From JAGVPT01 sp049578505 (GTDB lineage Bacteria; Bacteroidota; Ignavibacteria; UBA10030; UBA8401), in assembly GCA_049578505.1 (NCBI GenBank), contig JBAUMC010000020.1, positions 1-64,000 on the forward strand: a stretch of DNA of 64,000 bases, in the 5' to 3' direction. How positions within the stretch are numbered: position 1 is the first letter of the stretch; each line of letters starts with the position of its first letter. The position numbers and the translations under genes were made by a program. This document shows, in pieces, positions 15,744 to 24,552 of the stretch. Under the pieces are notes generated by a model. That model was not told where the DNA came from, ran no database searches, and saw nothing but the letters and a program-made list of their open reading frames with translations.

Positions 15744-16487
15744 TTAAGCGGCCTCGGTGGATTTGTTAAACCTTATGATTCGCAACCAACTTAGAATCTT
15801 TATCAGCGGGTACGTCGGATCGATCTCGAACAGCCTCACGGCAAAATTTATTCTTGCGGGAAATTTGTGATGATTGTTTTGGAATAGCTCGCCGAGTGTA
15901 AGGAAATCGAACGGAAGCGAATTCCGCGATTTGTCACCGGTGTCTTTGAAATTCACATAGCCGTATTTGTGCCCGCTCCAATTCACAATGCCTCCGTGGA
16001 TAGGTCCCATAATACAATGGATTGGAACGAGAAGAAAAAACCACGGACTTGGCGCGAATGCGATATAGAATAATGCGTACGCGCAGACCCACAGAAATCT
16101 TACCATCCATGAATCCGCAAACCTGTCGAACGCTTTCCATTCCGGAATATTTTTATCGAACCCTTTTTCCGGTTCAACTTTGTGAAGCAAATAACCAAGA
16201 TAAATGTCCTTCGTCCGCCACATCATCTTAAACATACTCCGAAAATAATGGGGGGAGTGAGGGTCTTTCTCCGTATCGCTGTAGGCATGATGCATTCGAT
16301 GCATGATTGCATAGGCGCGGGGATTGAGAAACGAAGATCCCTGTGTGATAAACGTAGCGATGTAGAATGCCCTCTCCCAGAACTTCGACATCGTGAACAT
16401 TTTGTGCGCAGAATAACGGTGAAGGAAAAAAGTTTGACAAAACAGCGACAAGAACCAGTGCACCAAAAAAAACACCACTACCACCAT
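15744..16487 (-). CDS. Acyl-CoA/acyl-lipid desaturase (membrane fatty-acid desaturase)
   Basis: An integral-membrane di-iron enzyme that introduces a cis double bond into a fatty acyl chain, used to adjust membrane fluidity. The three histidine boxes are present: HRYSAH at residues 23-28, HRMHH at 63-67 and NNHHKFP near residue 205. Between the second and third boxes are two membrane-associated helices (MVRFLWVCAYALFYIAFA and the next). At 247 residues it is a short member, lacking most of the N-terminal helical pair before the first box. GAGGT precedes the ATG. It is a single-gene unit; the electron donor is not encoded nearby. Confidence 0.9.
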   Translation of the reverse strand: MVVVVFFLVHWFLSLFCQTFFLHRYSAHKMFTMSKFWERAFYIATFITQGSSFLNPRAYAIMHRMHHAYSDTEKDPHSPHYFRSMFKMMWRTKDIYLGYLLHKVEPEKGFDKNIPEWKAFDRFADSWMVRFLWVCAYALFYIAFAPSPWFFLLVPIHCIMGPIHGGIVNWSGHKYGYVNFKDTGDKSRNSLPFDFLTLGELFQNNHHKFPARINFAVRLFEIDPTYPLIKILSWLRIIRFNKSTEAA

Positions 16488-16613
16488 AGTCTACCTCAGG
16501 CTAAAATTGTAAAAATCATTTTACGTGTAGAGTTATTCTACCCCTGGCGAAACGGGAAAAAATACGGATGGGTATGGCAGTTAAACCAAAATGGGTGGGC
16601 AATCGTTCCATTC

Positions 16614-16646
16614 ATCCGTGTCAAGGTTTGAAACCTTGACACGGAT
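16614..16646 (-). terminator. Perfect 16-bp inverted repeat after the coiled-coil gene
   Basis: ATCCGTGTCAAGGTTT and its exact complement AAACCTTGACACGGAT are separated by one G and end 2 bases from the stop codon of the gene at 16649. A hairpin this strong is likely to halt or protect the transcript, but no T run follows on the minus strand, so it may instead be a mobile palindrome. Confidence 0.5.
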
Positions 16647-16648
16647 CA

Positions 16649-19600
16649 TTATTTCACCTGCGTTTTATCTAAGGCGTCATAATATTTGCGGATTAAATCC
16701 TGATAGTCTTTCGAATACCCTTCTTCCATTGCCTTCAAAAGATCCTCACGAAGCTGGCTTTGCGCCGATACAACTTGAACCTCGGCAGGGCTTTGCCGCA
16801 CCGGAGTTGTGCCGGCCGTCGACGTGCGGCGCTGTTCAAAGTCCCGCTCACGCATAGATGTCTGCGCGTCGAGCATTCGGGATAATATTTTTTGCTGCTG
16901 TTTGATCGTGTTCGGATTAACATTGTTCTGCTGCAGGTTCCCAACAACTTCTTTCATTTCGTCTGCAATTTTCTGAAGGTCTCCTAAAATTCTGTTTTTA
17001 TCCTGGCTTTCTTGTGCCTCTTTGTTGAGTTCCTCCATCGATTTTCGCACCGCGTCTTGTTGCTGGGCCAATCTCCCCATTTGTTGCATTTGCTCCTGAG
17101 ACAATCCTCCTGCTTGAGAAAGCTGTTCCGTCTGCAGATTGATGCTTTCTTGCTGCCCTGCCATTCGCCGCAATTGCTGTAACAGAGAACCGCCCGCTCC
17201 CCCTTGACCCCCTTGCTGCATGGCATCCATTGACGATTGTGCAAGCGATGCCGCTTTGTTTAACGACGCCATCGCTTCGGCTTGTTCGGCGCTTGAGAAT
17301 TGGCCGTTGCGGCGCTCCAGCCCGTTCATCGCTTGTGACATATTCGAGATCGCTTTCCCAACCGCCTTCCCCATTTCCGATGTTACGGCAAACGATTTCT
17401 GACTCAGCGCTACCAAGTTGTTTGTTACATTTGAAAGATCGTTCTGCAATCCCAATTGCTTCTCCGCGTTTTCCCGAAATTGTTCCGAATTCGGCGAAAG
17501 CGACCGGGATTCGTTTTTTAAATCCTCCTGCTGCTGGGAAATGTCCAAAAAATCTTGCATTGCTTTGCGCAGCGTGTTCATCGCTTCGTTTGTTTCGTTA
17601 CTCAACATTTGTTCCTGCATCTCCGACAATCTCTTGGACATTTGCTCCATCGCTTTGCTCGCTTTTTCCTGTGATTGGAGCGCTTGCCGCTGTTGCTGTT
17701 GACGAAGTTGTTCCGAGCTTTGCTGAATCGATTGCTCCATTGCGCTGTCGTGTGCGGCCTCCTCAGCTTTGTCCAGCGCCTTCATCGGCATTTCCGTGGG
17801 GAATTCATCCATCTTTTTCCGTAATTCCGCCAATTGCTGCTGGATGTTCGCCAATTCCTTGTTGATGTCATCCTGCTTTTGCGCGAGTTCTTCCGCTTTT
17901 TGTTTGTCCGATGAAGGCGATTCAGAGGTTTCCTTTTGCAAATCTTCTTGTTGTTTTTGAAGTTCGGTGGCGCGCTTTACCATCTCGTCCATTTTTTGTT
18001 CAACCTGAATCCGCTTAAGCAATTCCATCGTTCTCTCGATGCTCTGGCGGAACGCTTCCTCTGAAAACTGCACCTGTTGCATCGCCTGCCGCAGCTGATC
18101 GGGTGAAACGTTTTGCATGGCTTCCTGCATGCGCTTCATCGCTTCCTGAAATTCGGGTGAATTGATTTGTTGCATCAGTTGCTGAAGCTCCGTGTACTTT
18201 TGCAGCGTTTCGGTTGAAAGGATATTACTCTTCTGCATTACCTGCGTCATTGTATCGACCGACTTGCTCACTTCGTCGATGTCCTTTGTTAGTTCCTGGT
18301 AACGCTTCAGAGTCTCTTCGGCCTTTTTTTGTTTCTGCCAGTCTAGCGGTTGATTTTTTTTCAGTTCCTCTGAAATCTCGTTGAGGTCTTTTTTCAAGTC
18401 CTTCTCTTCTTGAACGGACTTGTCGAGTTTTTCGATTGCGTCATTTTGGTTTTTGTCGGCATCGGCAAACACTTCGTCAAGCGATGGGAGGCGGAGCAAA
18501 TACGATTCACTGACCCCTTTCTTTGGCCCCGAAACATTGTCGTTGTCGAATACTTCACCATGATATTCCACCACATCCTCCGGAACCAGGCCCATCGGGG
18601 ATATATCCCACTGAAAATCGATGTCGTTATCGATAGAGGATTTGCCTTCGTCTGAAATGGGGATGGAAATAAAGGAAAAATTGCTGTCAGGTCGTTCATA
18701 CCGCGAATGAACTAGACGGTATGCAAGTTTTAACGAGGTGAATCCGAAATCATCGTGGATTTTCAGTTGGAGCGGTAATTGCACGTTATCAACAACATCG
18801 ATATTCTTCCCGGGGTAGGTGATGGAAACCGTCGGTGCCTCGTCGACCGAAGTATTTAATTTATATTCAATCGGGTCGGCGTTAGTGAATCCCTCGTCAT
18901 CTTCGAGCTTGACATGATAGGTCGCTTGACGGCGGAGCACAATTTGTCCGACAAAAGCGCTCTCGCGATATTCAAGGGCCAATTCTTTATTGTCGTTGAA
19001 CACAAGCGCCGACTGCCGCAACGTTTTGTCCGCATCGACGTGCCAGCGTACCGTCGTCCCGGGCAGCGCTAGCACGTCGCCGATATTTTCGTCGAGCGAC
19101 TGCTCCGGCATACGAGAATACGGAGGAGGAATGAGCTGAACTTTAAGCGACCGAACAACCGGTCTATTGATTACGTTTATTGTATATCTGTCGCTCTGGA
19201 TTCCTTCCGCCTCCGAAAAATATTCAGCGCTTTGTCTGATGGACCCAAGTGTATAGAGAAATTGCCCCGAAGAATCGGCCTGAACCTCATATTGTTCTTT
19301 CGAAGATATATCTGCCTGCAGAATCGAAAGCGTAATTCTCTTTGGGAGGGAACGACGAAGACCGTTTGCCGTTTCCGCATTCGCGGTAAGCGAAATTGAC
19401 ACCGGCACCGATTCGCCGCTAACAATTTCCACGTTGCCCGGCCGGACAAGAAATGAAAACGCCGGAGGCAGGCGAAATCCTGTGCGGCAATGAACGAGGC
19501 GGTAAGCCGCGGGGAGTAAATCAAATTGAGGGATGGAAAATGCGAGAATGAAAGACGCGGCAATAATCGAAAACTTTTTTCCAGCCTTGCGAACCGCCCT

Positions 19601-20101
19601 ATACGATACAATTTCCGAAAAGCGAAGGCGAGCCGCGGCCTGCTGCAAATCCGCAAACGACGCGTCGATCAGCTCCGGTGAATAGCGCGGACGGAACCCA
19701 GCGGCTGCATTTTCTCTCGCGTATTGCTCTCCAAAAATATCCAGAATGTTCCACAATCGGTCTTTGATTTCGGGAAATTGATTGCCAACCTGGATCGCTA
19801 CTTCTTTTTCTGAAAGGCCCCGCAATATGTTCTTCCAGCGTAACAACGGAACTGCAATAAGCAATCCTGCGAAAACGGTAATGCCCGCCGCACTTGCAAG
19901 GAAAATTGCTGTTCTAAAAAAAATACTTCCGTTGAACAACGCCTCAGCCGCCGACATTGCTGCCACTAAACCGACAATCGAACTCACGGTAAGCAGAGAT
20001 CCATATGCCACCCTCTCTATATAGAGATGCGTACGAACGGCGGCGAGCCGGCGGCGCATTTCCGAATAAATTGGCGTGCTATGGTTTACGTTAGTAGTCA
20101 T
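16649..20101 (-). CDS. Large membrane-anchored coiled-coil protein, DUF4175-like
   Basis: A 1150-residue protein. Two membrane helices lie near residues 35-85 and a third near 175-197, placing a short loop and then the bulk of the chain outside the cytoplasm or along the membrane. Residues ~200-545 are beta-rich with Ig-like character. From ~555 to the end the chain is almost continuous coiled coil rich in Q, E, K, M and A (repeated QQM, MQQ and LQKQQEDLQ words). This layout matches DUF4175-type proteins of alphaproteobacteria and FCB bacteria. The ATG at 20101 is chosen over an upstream TTG. It follows the DUF4159 gene on the same strand, 72 bases away. Function is unknown; a structural envelope role is plausible. 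Confidence 0.8.
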   Translation of the reverse strand: MTTNVNHSTPIYSEMRRRLAAVRTHLYIERVAYGSLLTVSSIVGLVAAMSAAEALFNGSIFFRTAIFLASAAGITVFAGLLIAVPLLRWKNILRGLSEKEVAIQVGNQFPEIKDRLWNILDIFGEQYARENAAAGFRPRYSPELIDASFADLQQAAARLRFSEIVSYRAVRKAGKKFSIIAASFILAFSIPQFDLLPAAYRLVHCRTGFRLPPAFSFLVRPGNVEIVSGESVPVSISLTANAETANGLRRSLPKRITLSILQADISSKEQYEVQADSSGQFLYTLGSIRQSAEYFSEAEGIQSDRYTINVINRPVVRSLKVQLIPPPYSRMPEQSLDENIGDVLALPGTTVRWHVDADKTLRQSALVFNDNKELALEYRESAFVGQIVLRRQATYHVKLEDDEGFTNADPIEYKLNTSVDEAPTVSITYPGKNIDVVDNVQLPLQLKIHDDFGFTSLKLAYRLVHSRYERPDSNFSFISIPISDEGKSSIDNDIDFQWDISPMGLVPEDVVEYHGEVFDNDNVSGPKKGVSESYLLRLPSLDEVFADADKNQNDAIEKLDKSVQEEKDLKKDLNEISEELKKNQPLDWQKQKKAEETLKRYQELTKDIDEVSKSVDTMTQVMQKSNILSTETLQKYTELQQLMQQINSPEFQEAMKRMQEAMQNVSPDQLRQAMQQVQFSEEAFRQSIERTMELLKRIQVEQKMDEMVKRATELQKQQEDLQKETSESPSSDKQKAEELAQKQDDINKELANIQQQLAELRKKMDEFPTEMPMKALDKAEEAAHDSAMEQSIQQSSEQLRQQQQRQALQSQEKASKAMEQMSKRLSEMQEQMLSNETNEAMNTLRKAMQDFLDISQQQEDLKNESRSLSPNSEQFRENAEKQLGLQNDLSNVTNNLVALSQKSFAVTSEMGKAVGKAISNMSQAMNGLERRNGQFSSAEQAEAMASLNKAASLAQSSMDAMQQGGQGGAGGSLLQQLRRMAGQQESINLQTEQLSQAGGLSQEQMQQMGRLAQQQDAVRKSMEELNKEAQESQDKNRILGDLQKIADEMKEVVGNLQQNNVNPNTIKQQQKILSRMLDAQTSMRERDFEQRRTSTAGTTPVRQSPAEVQVVSAQSQLREDLLKAMEEGYSKDYQDLIRKYYDALDKTQVK

Positions 20102-20173
20102 TTTCACCAACTGCTTTTATCTCAACCCCAAAACCTAATAGCTCTTTACTTCCAAAGCTTAACTTTCCACTTA

Positions 20174-20845
20174 TTACTGCGTCAGCACCCAAACAAGCAA
20201 ATTAGTCCCGAACCGGAGCGCTTCCTCCCTCTTCTCTACCGAGTCGCCGTGCACGTCGGGATCGTCCCAGCCATCGCTCGGATTCGATTCGTATGTATAG
20301 TACACAACAAGCCGCCCTTTATAGAAAATCCCGAACCCTTGCGGCGGTTTGCCGTTATGTTCGTGGGTTTTAGGGACTCCGTTCGGAAAGTCATAAAAAC
20401 AGTGATACAGTCCGTATGAAAAAGGAAGCTCGACAAGCTCCTGATCTGGAAACACCTTCTTGATTTCTCTTCGAAATGCCTTGTCCATGCCGTAATCATC
20501 GTCGGCGTAAAGAAACCCTCCGTGTTCAAGATACATGCGGAGCCGCTTCACCTCGTAATCCGAAAAAATAACGCCGCCGTGTCCCGTCATAAATACAAAA
20601 GGATACGAAAAAAATTTGTCATCGGAGATTTCAGTAAACTCGTATGTGGGATCTGTGTCGATGCCTGCGTGTTGTTTGACAAATGCAAGGAGGTTCACTT
20701 CCTCGGAGGGACCGTTGTACCAATCCCCTCCGCCGGAATATTTAAGACGAGCAATGCGAAACTGAGATTCGATACGTTTGGGTTGTGCTTCGACGGATTT
20801 ACAGACCGCCATGACGCAGAGAACGCCAAGAATGATTATTCTCAT
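20174..20845 (-). CDS. DUF4159 secreted protein
   Basis: A 223-residue protein with an N-terminal signal peptide (MRIIILGVLCVMAVCKSVEA, cut about residue 20) and a DUF4159 domain, which has a flavodoxin/ThuA-like glutamine-amidotransferase fold without catalytic cysteine. Typical segments are FVFMTGHGGVIFSDYEVKRLRMYLEHGGFLYADDDYG and WDDPDVHGDSVEKREEALRFGTNLLVWVLTQ. In many bacteria DUF4159 genes sit in gene runs with MoxR ATPase, DUF58 and VWA genes; here only the coiled-coil partner is adjacent. The pair is probably one transcript. No biochemical role is known. Confidence 0.85.
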   Translation of the reverse strand: MRIIILGVLCVMAVCKSVEAQPKRIESQFRIARLKYSGGGDWYNGPSEEVNLLAFVKQHAGIDTDPTYEFTEISDDKFFSYPFVFMTGHGGVIFSDYEVKRLRMYLEHGGFLYADDDYGMDKAFRREIKKVFPDQELVELPFSYGLYHCFYDFPNGVPKTHEHNGKPPQGFGIFYKGRLVVYYTYESNPSDGWDDPDVHGDSVEKREEALRFGTNLLVWVLTQ

Positions 20846-21004
20846 GAAGAAAATTTATCGAATCGGGAAGGGAGAAGCAAGGAAGAAAAAGATTTTGGTC
20901 TGGATCGATGTTGGACACTCTCTTGATTTACGCTCTCAAATGTTTCAACATTTCGCAATTTCCGGGCTAATGTGTCCGACACCTGCGCACGCTATAAACA
21001 TAAA

Positions 21005-21037
21005 CGTCCCGTTCAGCCTGTTCGACCGAACGGGACG
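21005..21037 (-). terminator. Rho-independent terminator of the dcw cluster
   Basis: Arms CGTCCCGTTC (21005-21014) and GAACGGGACG (21028-21037) with a 13-nt loop, followed on the minus strand by TTTATGTTTATAG. It starts 25 bases after the ftsZ stop codon, as expected for the end of the division operon. Confidence 0.75.
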
Positions 21038-21062
21038 CCTCATCACATCACTCACGATAACA

Positions 21063-22238
21063 TCAATCCATTATTTTCCGCAGGAAGGCCGGTTTGTCGG
21101 TATCGCTGCGGTCGGTCATCGGCTGTGAAAAACGGGATTCGTTCGCTTGCATCGTCGACGTCGGAATTTGGAACCCTTTACGGATATACGCCGGCTCGTC
21201 CATTTTTTTCAAATCCTGGACTCCCGTAGGAATATGATCGAGCACGCGCACATTTTTCGACGGACGCGCGGTAGCAGAAGCTTTCCTGTTGAAACCGGTC
21301 GCGATCACGGTGACCATCAGTTCTTCAGTCATCGACTCGTCAATGACTGCGCCCAAAATAACATTGGCGTCGTCGCCTGCGGCTTCATGGATAATGCTCG
21401 TCGCTTCATCCACTTCAACCAGGGATAAATTCTTTCCACCGGTGATGTTGACGAGAACGCCCTGCGCACCGGCGATCGACACGCCTTCCAGCAACGGACT
21501 AGAAATTGCAGCGTTCGCCGCTTCAACAGCCCTGTTCTCTCCTGTCGCAACGCCTGACCCCATCAGCGCATCTCCCATTTCCCGCATAATTGTCCGGACA
21601 TCTGCAAAATCCAGGTTGATCAGGCCGGGAACGGTGATCAATTCCGATATGCCGCGTGTTGCATTGTGAAGAACGCGGTTGCAGATTTCAAAGGCTTCCT
21701 CAAGCGGCGTGGTTTTCTCTACGATCGAAAGAAGCTTTTGATTCGGAATAACGATGAGCGTATCAACTTGTTTTTTTAATTCTTCGAGACCGTATTCCGC
21801 TTGTGTTAATCGTTTCTTCCCTTCACAATTGAACGGCTTCGTCACGATGCCCACGACCAGAGCACCGAGGCTTTTTGCGATATTCGCCACGACGGGGCCG
21901 CCGCCGGTGCCCGTGCCGCCGCCCATACCTGCGGTAATGAACACCATATCGCTGCCGGCGAGGGCACGCGCGATTTCTTCGCGGTCTTCCTCAGCAGCGC
22001 GATGGCCGATACTCGGATCTGCGCCTGCACCAAGCCCCCGTGTAAGATTCTTTCCGATCTGAATCTTGTTCGGAGAGTTGGTTCGCTCAAGAGCCTGCGT
22101 GTCGGTGTTGATACAAATAAAATCGACGCCGCTGAGCCCTTTGTCAATCATGCTGACAATCGCGTTGCTCCCGCCTCCGCCAACTCCCACTACCCGGATC
22201 TTCGCGCCGCCGTCTTTGGGGTTGTCAAGTTCTATCAT
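21063..22238 (-). CDS. ftsZ: Cell division GTPase FtsZ
   Basis: The tubulin-like GTPase that forms the Z ring. The 391 residues include VVGVGGGGSNA (nucleotide entry), the tubulin signature GGGTGTG at 106-112, and FNCEGKKR and NLDFADVRTIM with the synergy-loop residues. The C-terminal peptide TDKPAFLRKIMD matches the conserved tail that binds FtsA and other partners. A linker of about 50 residues separates it from the GTPase core. It is the last gene of the cluster, and the terminator at 21005 follows. A 225-base gap with a heptamer array separates it from ftsA, which may allow separate control of its level. Confidence 0.98.
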   Translation of the reverse strand: MIELDNPKDGGAKIRVVGVGGGGSNAIVSMIDKGLSGVDFICINTDTQALERTNSPNKIQIGKNLTRGLGAGADPSIGHRAAEEDREEIARALAGSDMVFITAGMGGGTGTGGGPVVANIAKSLGALVVGIVTKPFNCEGKKRLTQAEYGLEELKKQVDTLIVIPNQKLLSIVEKTTPLEEAFEICNRVLHNATRGISELITVPGLINLDFADVRTIMREMGDALMGSGVATGENRAVEAANAAISSPLLEGVSIAGAQGVLVNITGGKNLSLVEVDEATSIIHEAAGDDANVILGAVIDESMTEELMVTVIATGFNRKASATARPSKNVRVLDHIPTGVQDLKKMDEPAYIRKGFQIPTSTMQANESRFSQPMTDRSDTDKPAFLRKIMD

Positions 22239-22340
22239 GGTACTCCTTTGTGTTTAGTGAGTGATGTATGTGATGTTAATAATTTCGGTTTCTTCCTTTA
22301 TCGAGATTCACTGTCAATTTGTTTTCTGTTGATATGTAAC

Positions 22341-22455
22341 TACAGGAATACAGAAGTCAGAATACATGAGAGAAAAAATTTTCCCAGAGTGAACCTATTG
22401 TATATGTCTTCTGTCTTCTGTTTCCTGTCTCCTGTCTCCTATATTCTGTATTCTT
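22341..22455. repeat. Facing pair of heptamer arrays (TCTTCTG type)
   Basis: The right array (22407-22455) reads TCTTCTG, TCTTCTG, TTTCCTG, TCTCCTG, TCTCCTA, TATTCTG, TATTCTT. The left array (about 22341-22371) holds complementary units such as ATACAGA and AGTCAGA. They can pair across a ~35-nt loop. The block lies between ftsA and ftsZ and ends 8 bases from the ftsA stop. Confidence 0.8.
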
Positions 22456-22463
22456 GCTCCACC

Positions 22464-23702
22464 TTACAGCTCATCGAACCATCCCTTCATCCGTTTCAAA
22501 ATCGTCGGGAACTTTCCGTCCATTCTTGTCCCTCTGAGATTTTCAATATTTGGCCGCTGCCGGTGTTTAATGGCATGATGTACAAGTCCGACACCGGTGG
22601 CGTACATCGGATTTTCTATTTCTCGAACGAGACCCCCTCGAAATCCTTGCGGAATTCCTATCTTCACCGGCATTCCAAGCACTTCGCGTGCAAGGTCGGC
22701 CGTCCCTTTAATGAGAGATCCTCCGCCCGTCAGCACAACACCTGCGGATAAATGCTTCTGATATCCCGAGCGTTTGATTTCCATCCCGGCGATTTCTAAA
22801 ATTTCTTCCATGCGCGGTTGAATGATCTGACATAACAGCCGCTGGTCGATGTCTAATGGCGGCCGACCGCCGATTCCAGGAACCGTTATCGGTTCATTAT
22901 CCATAATCGAAGGTAAATGCGCGTGGCCGTGTGCGATTTTCAACTGCTCGGCTTGATCCGAAAGAACTCCTAAACCGCGGCGAATGTCGTCTGTCACTTT
23001 TTTACCTGCGATACCGATGACCGCCGTGTGCCGGATAGTGCGGTCTTCAAAGACTGCGAGGTCGGTCGTGCCGCCGCCGATGTCAACGAGAGCAACGCCA
23101 ACTTCCTTTTCTTCCTTATCGAGGACGGCGTCACTCGACGCAATCGGTTCAAGAACGATGTCGCTCACCGAAACGCCGGCACGTTGGACGCATTTCAAAA
23201 TGTTTTGTGCGGCAGAAATAAGCCCCGTAATAATGTGAACGTTTGCCTCCATCCGGACCCCGGACATTCCGACCGGGTCGTACACACCGTCCTGCCCGTC
23301 AACAATAAATTCCTGCGGGATAACGTGAATAATTTTTCTGTCGGAGGGGAGAGCGACTTTTTTAGTATCTTCAATGAGACGATCTACATCCGCCTGTGTG
23401 ATTTCCTGTTCGGGTCCGCTGATCGCAATGACTCCGCGGCTTTGAAAGCTCTGCACATGGTCACCCGCGATCCCCGCCACGACTGTTTGAATTTTCGCTC
23501 CCGATTGAAGCTCTGCTTCGCGAACCGCAGCTTGTATTGAGGCGATGGTCTTTTCAATATGCGTGATGACCCCCCGAGTCAATCCTTCGGATTTACTTTT
23601 GCCGATGCCGAGGATATTGATCTCGCCGTTCTCGCTTAGCGACGCAACAATCGCACACACTTTTGTCGTTCCGATATCCAGCCCAACATAGATATTTTCC
23701 AT
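22464..23702 (-). CDS. ftsA: Cell division protein FtsA
   Basis: Actin-like ATPase that tethers FtsZ to the inner membrane and recruits later division proteins. Seen in 412 residues: phosphate-1 motif VGLDIGTTKVCAI at the N-terminus, phosphate-2 LVDIGGGTTDLAVF, and the adenosine motif VLTGGGSLIKG. The 1C domain lies between the first two, as usual for FtsA. The C-terminal ILKRMKGWFDEL is an amphipathic helix of the kind that binds membrane. GGAAGCAGT precedes the ATG. It directly follows ftsQ on the transcript with 34 bases between them. Confidence 0.97.
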   Translation of the reverse strand: MENIYVGLDIGTTKVCAIVASLSENGEINILGIGKSKSEGLTRGVITHIEKTIASIQAAVREAELQSGAKIQTVVAGIAGDHVQSFQSRGVIAISGPEQEITQADVDRLIEDTKKVALPSDRKIIHVIPQEFIVDGQDGVYDPVGMSGVRMEANVHIITGLISAAQNILKCVQRAGVSVSDIVLEPIASSDAVLDKEEKEVGVALVDIGGGTTDLAVFEDRTIRHTAVIGIAGKKVTDDIRRGLGVLSDQAEQLKIAHGHAHLPSIMDNEPITVPGIGGRPPLDIDQRLLCQIIQPRMEEILEIAGMEIKRSGYQKHLSAGVVLTGGGSLIKGTADLAREVLGMPVKIGIPQGFRGGLVREIENPMYATGVGLVHHAIKHRQRPNIENLRGTRMDGKFPTILKRMKGWFDEL

Positions 23703-23736
23703 ACTGCTTCCTTTTTCTCCGAATAATTCTTTCGGA

Positions 23737-24552
23737 CTATGACGATTTCTTAATATTGTGGGAATCCGCCGGTTTCATCGATGAAACGATTACTTGGTCA
23801 TCAAAACGGATGTCAATGTACCGTATGTCCTGAGAGCCTTGCTCAGCGACAAACTTTTTCCAGAAGGCGTCGAGTTTCACCATTTTCTTCGCCGCGTCGC
23901 CCCGACCGAATATGATCGGAACCCCGGTGTCTGCGGAATACAACACCATGTCGTGCCCGCTATGAATTCGCACCTCCGAGATCAGGCGAAAGAGTTCGCC
24001 GCCGACACGCCGGGCTGTTTCCAGCGCTTCGAGAGCAGCCAAAAGATCGGCATGTGTCGTCCGCTCTCCAACCGCTACGTCTGCAAGCGAATCGATCCCG
24101 CTGACGACGGGGAGGTCAAAAATCGACTGCGACGAAACGTGCGGGAGAACGTAGCCTTCTTCATCGATATACAACATGTCGGCCCTCCCCGGAATTGAGA
24201 GAAGGGCGATCGGCGTTCGCTCCTCTATTGAAATTCTAATCGTTGCCGGCGCATCTCTTGCCACTACCACATTTTTTACAAAATGATTCTGCTCAATATT
24301 TTTTTGAATCGAGATCAAATCGACGTCGTACATTTTTGTCTTCAGCGAAACCTGGGCGAGTTTCACCACTTCTTCCTTTGTCAAGATGCGCTCGCCTTCG
24401 ACAATGATACCGCTCACTGTCAGATGCTCTTTCCATTGCATTGTTCCAAGCCATGCCGCAATGGCCAGAATGAAGAGGAGTGCGAACATTCCATATACTT
24501 TCTTTCCATGCGCACGCTGACGCGGTTGCTCAATGTTTTCTCCTTCTCTCAT
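23737..24552 (-). CDS. ftsQ: Cell division protein FtsQ/DivIB
   Basis: Bitopic membrane protein that links early and late division proteins (FtsB/FtsL complex). A basic N-terminal tail of 18 residues is followed by one membrane helix (VYGMFALLFILAIAAWLGTM), a POTRA domain at about residues 45-115 starting LTVSGIIVEGERILTKEEVVKLA, and a beta domain to the end. Its start codon overlaps the murB stop by 4 bases (ATGA), so translation is coupled. Sequence conservation of FtsQ is low; the assignment rests on POTRA layout and position between murB and ftsA. Confidence 0.92.
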   Translation of the reverse strand: MREGENIEQPRQRAHGKKVYGMFALLFILAIAAWLGTMQWKEHLTVSGIIVEGERILTKEEVVKLAQVSLKTKMYDVDLISIQKNIEQNHFVKNVVVARDAPATIRISIEERTPIALLSIPGRADMLYIDEEGYVLPHVSSQSIFDLPVVSGIDSLADVAVGERTTHADLLAALEALETARRVGGELFRLISEVRIHSGHDMVLYSADTGVPIIFGRGDAAKKMVKLDAFWKKFVAEQGSQDIRYIDIRFDDQVIVSSMKPADSHNIKKSS

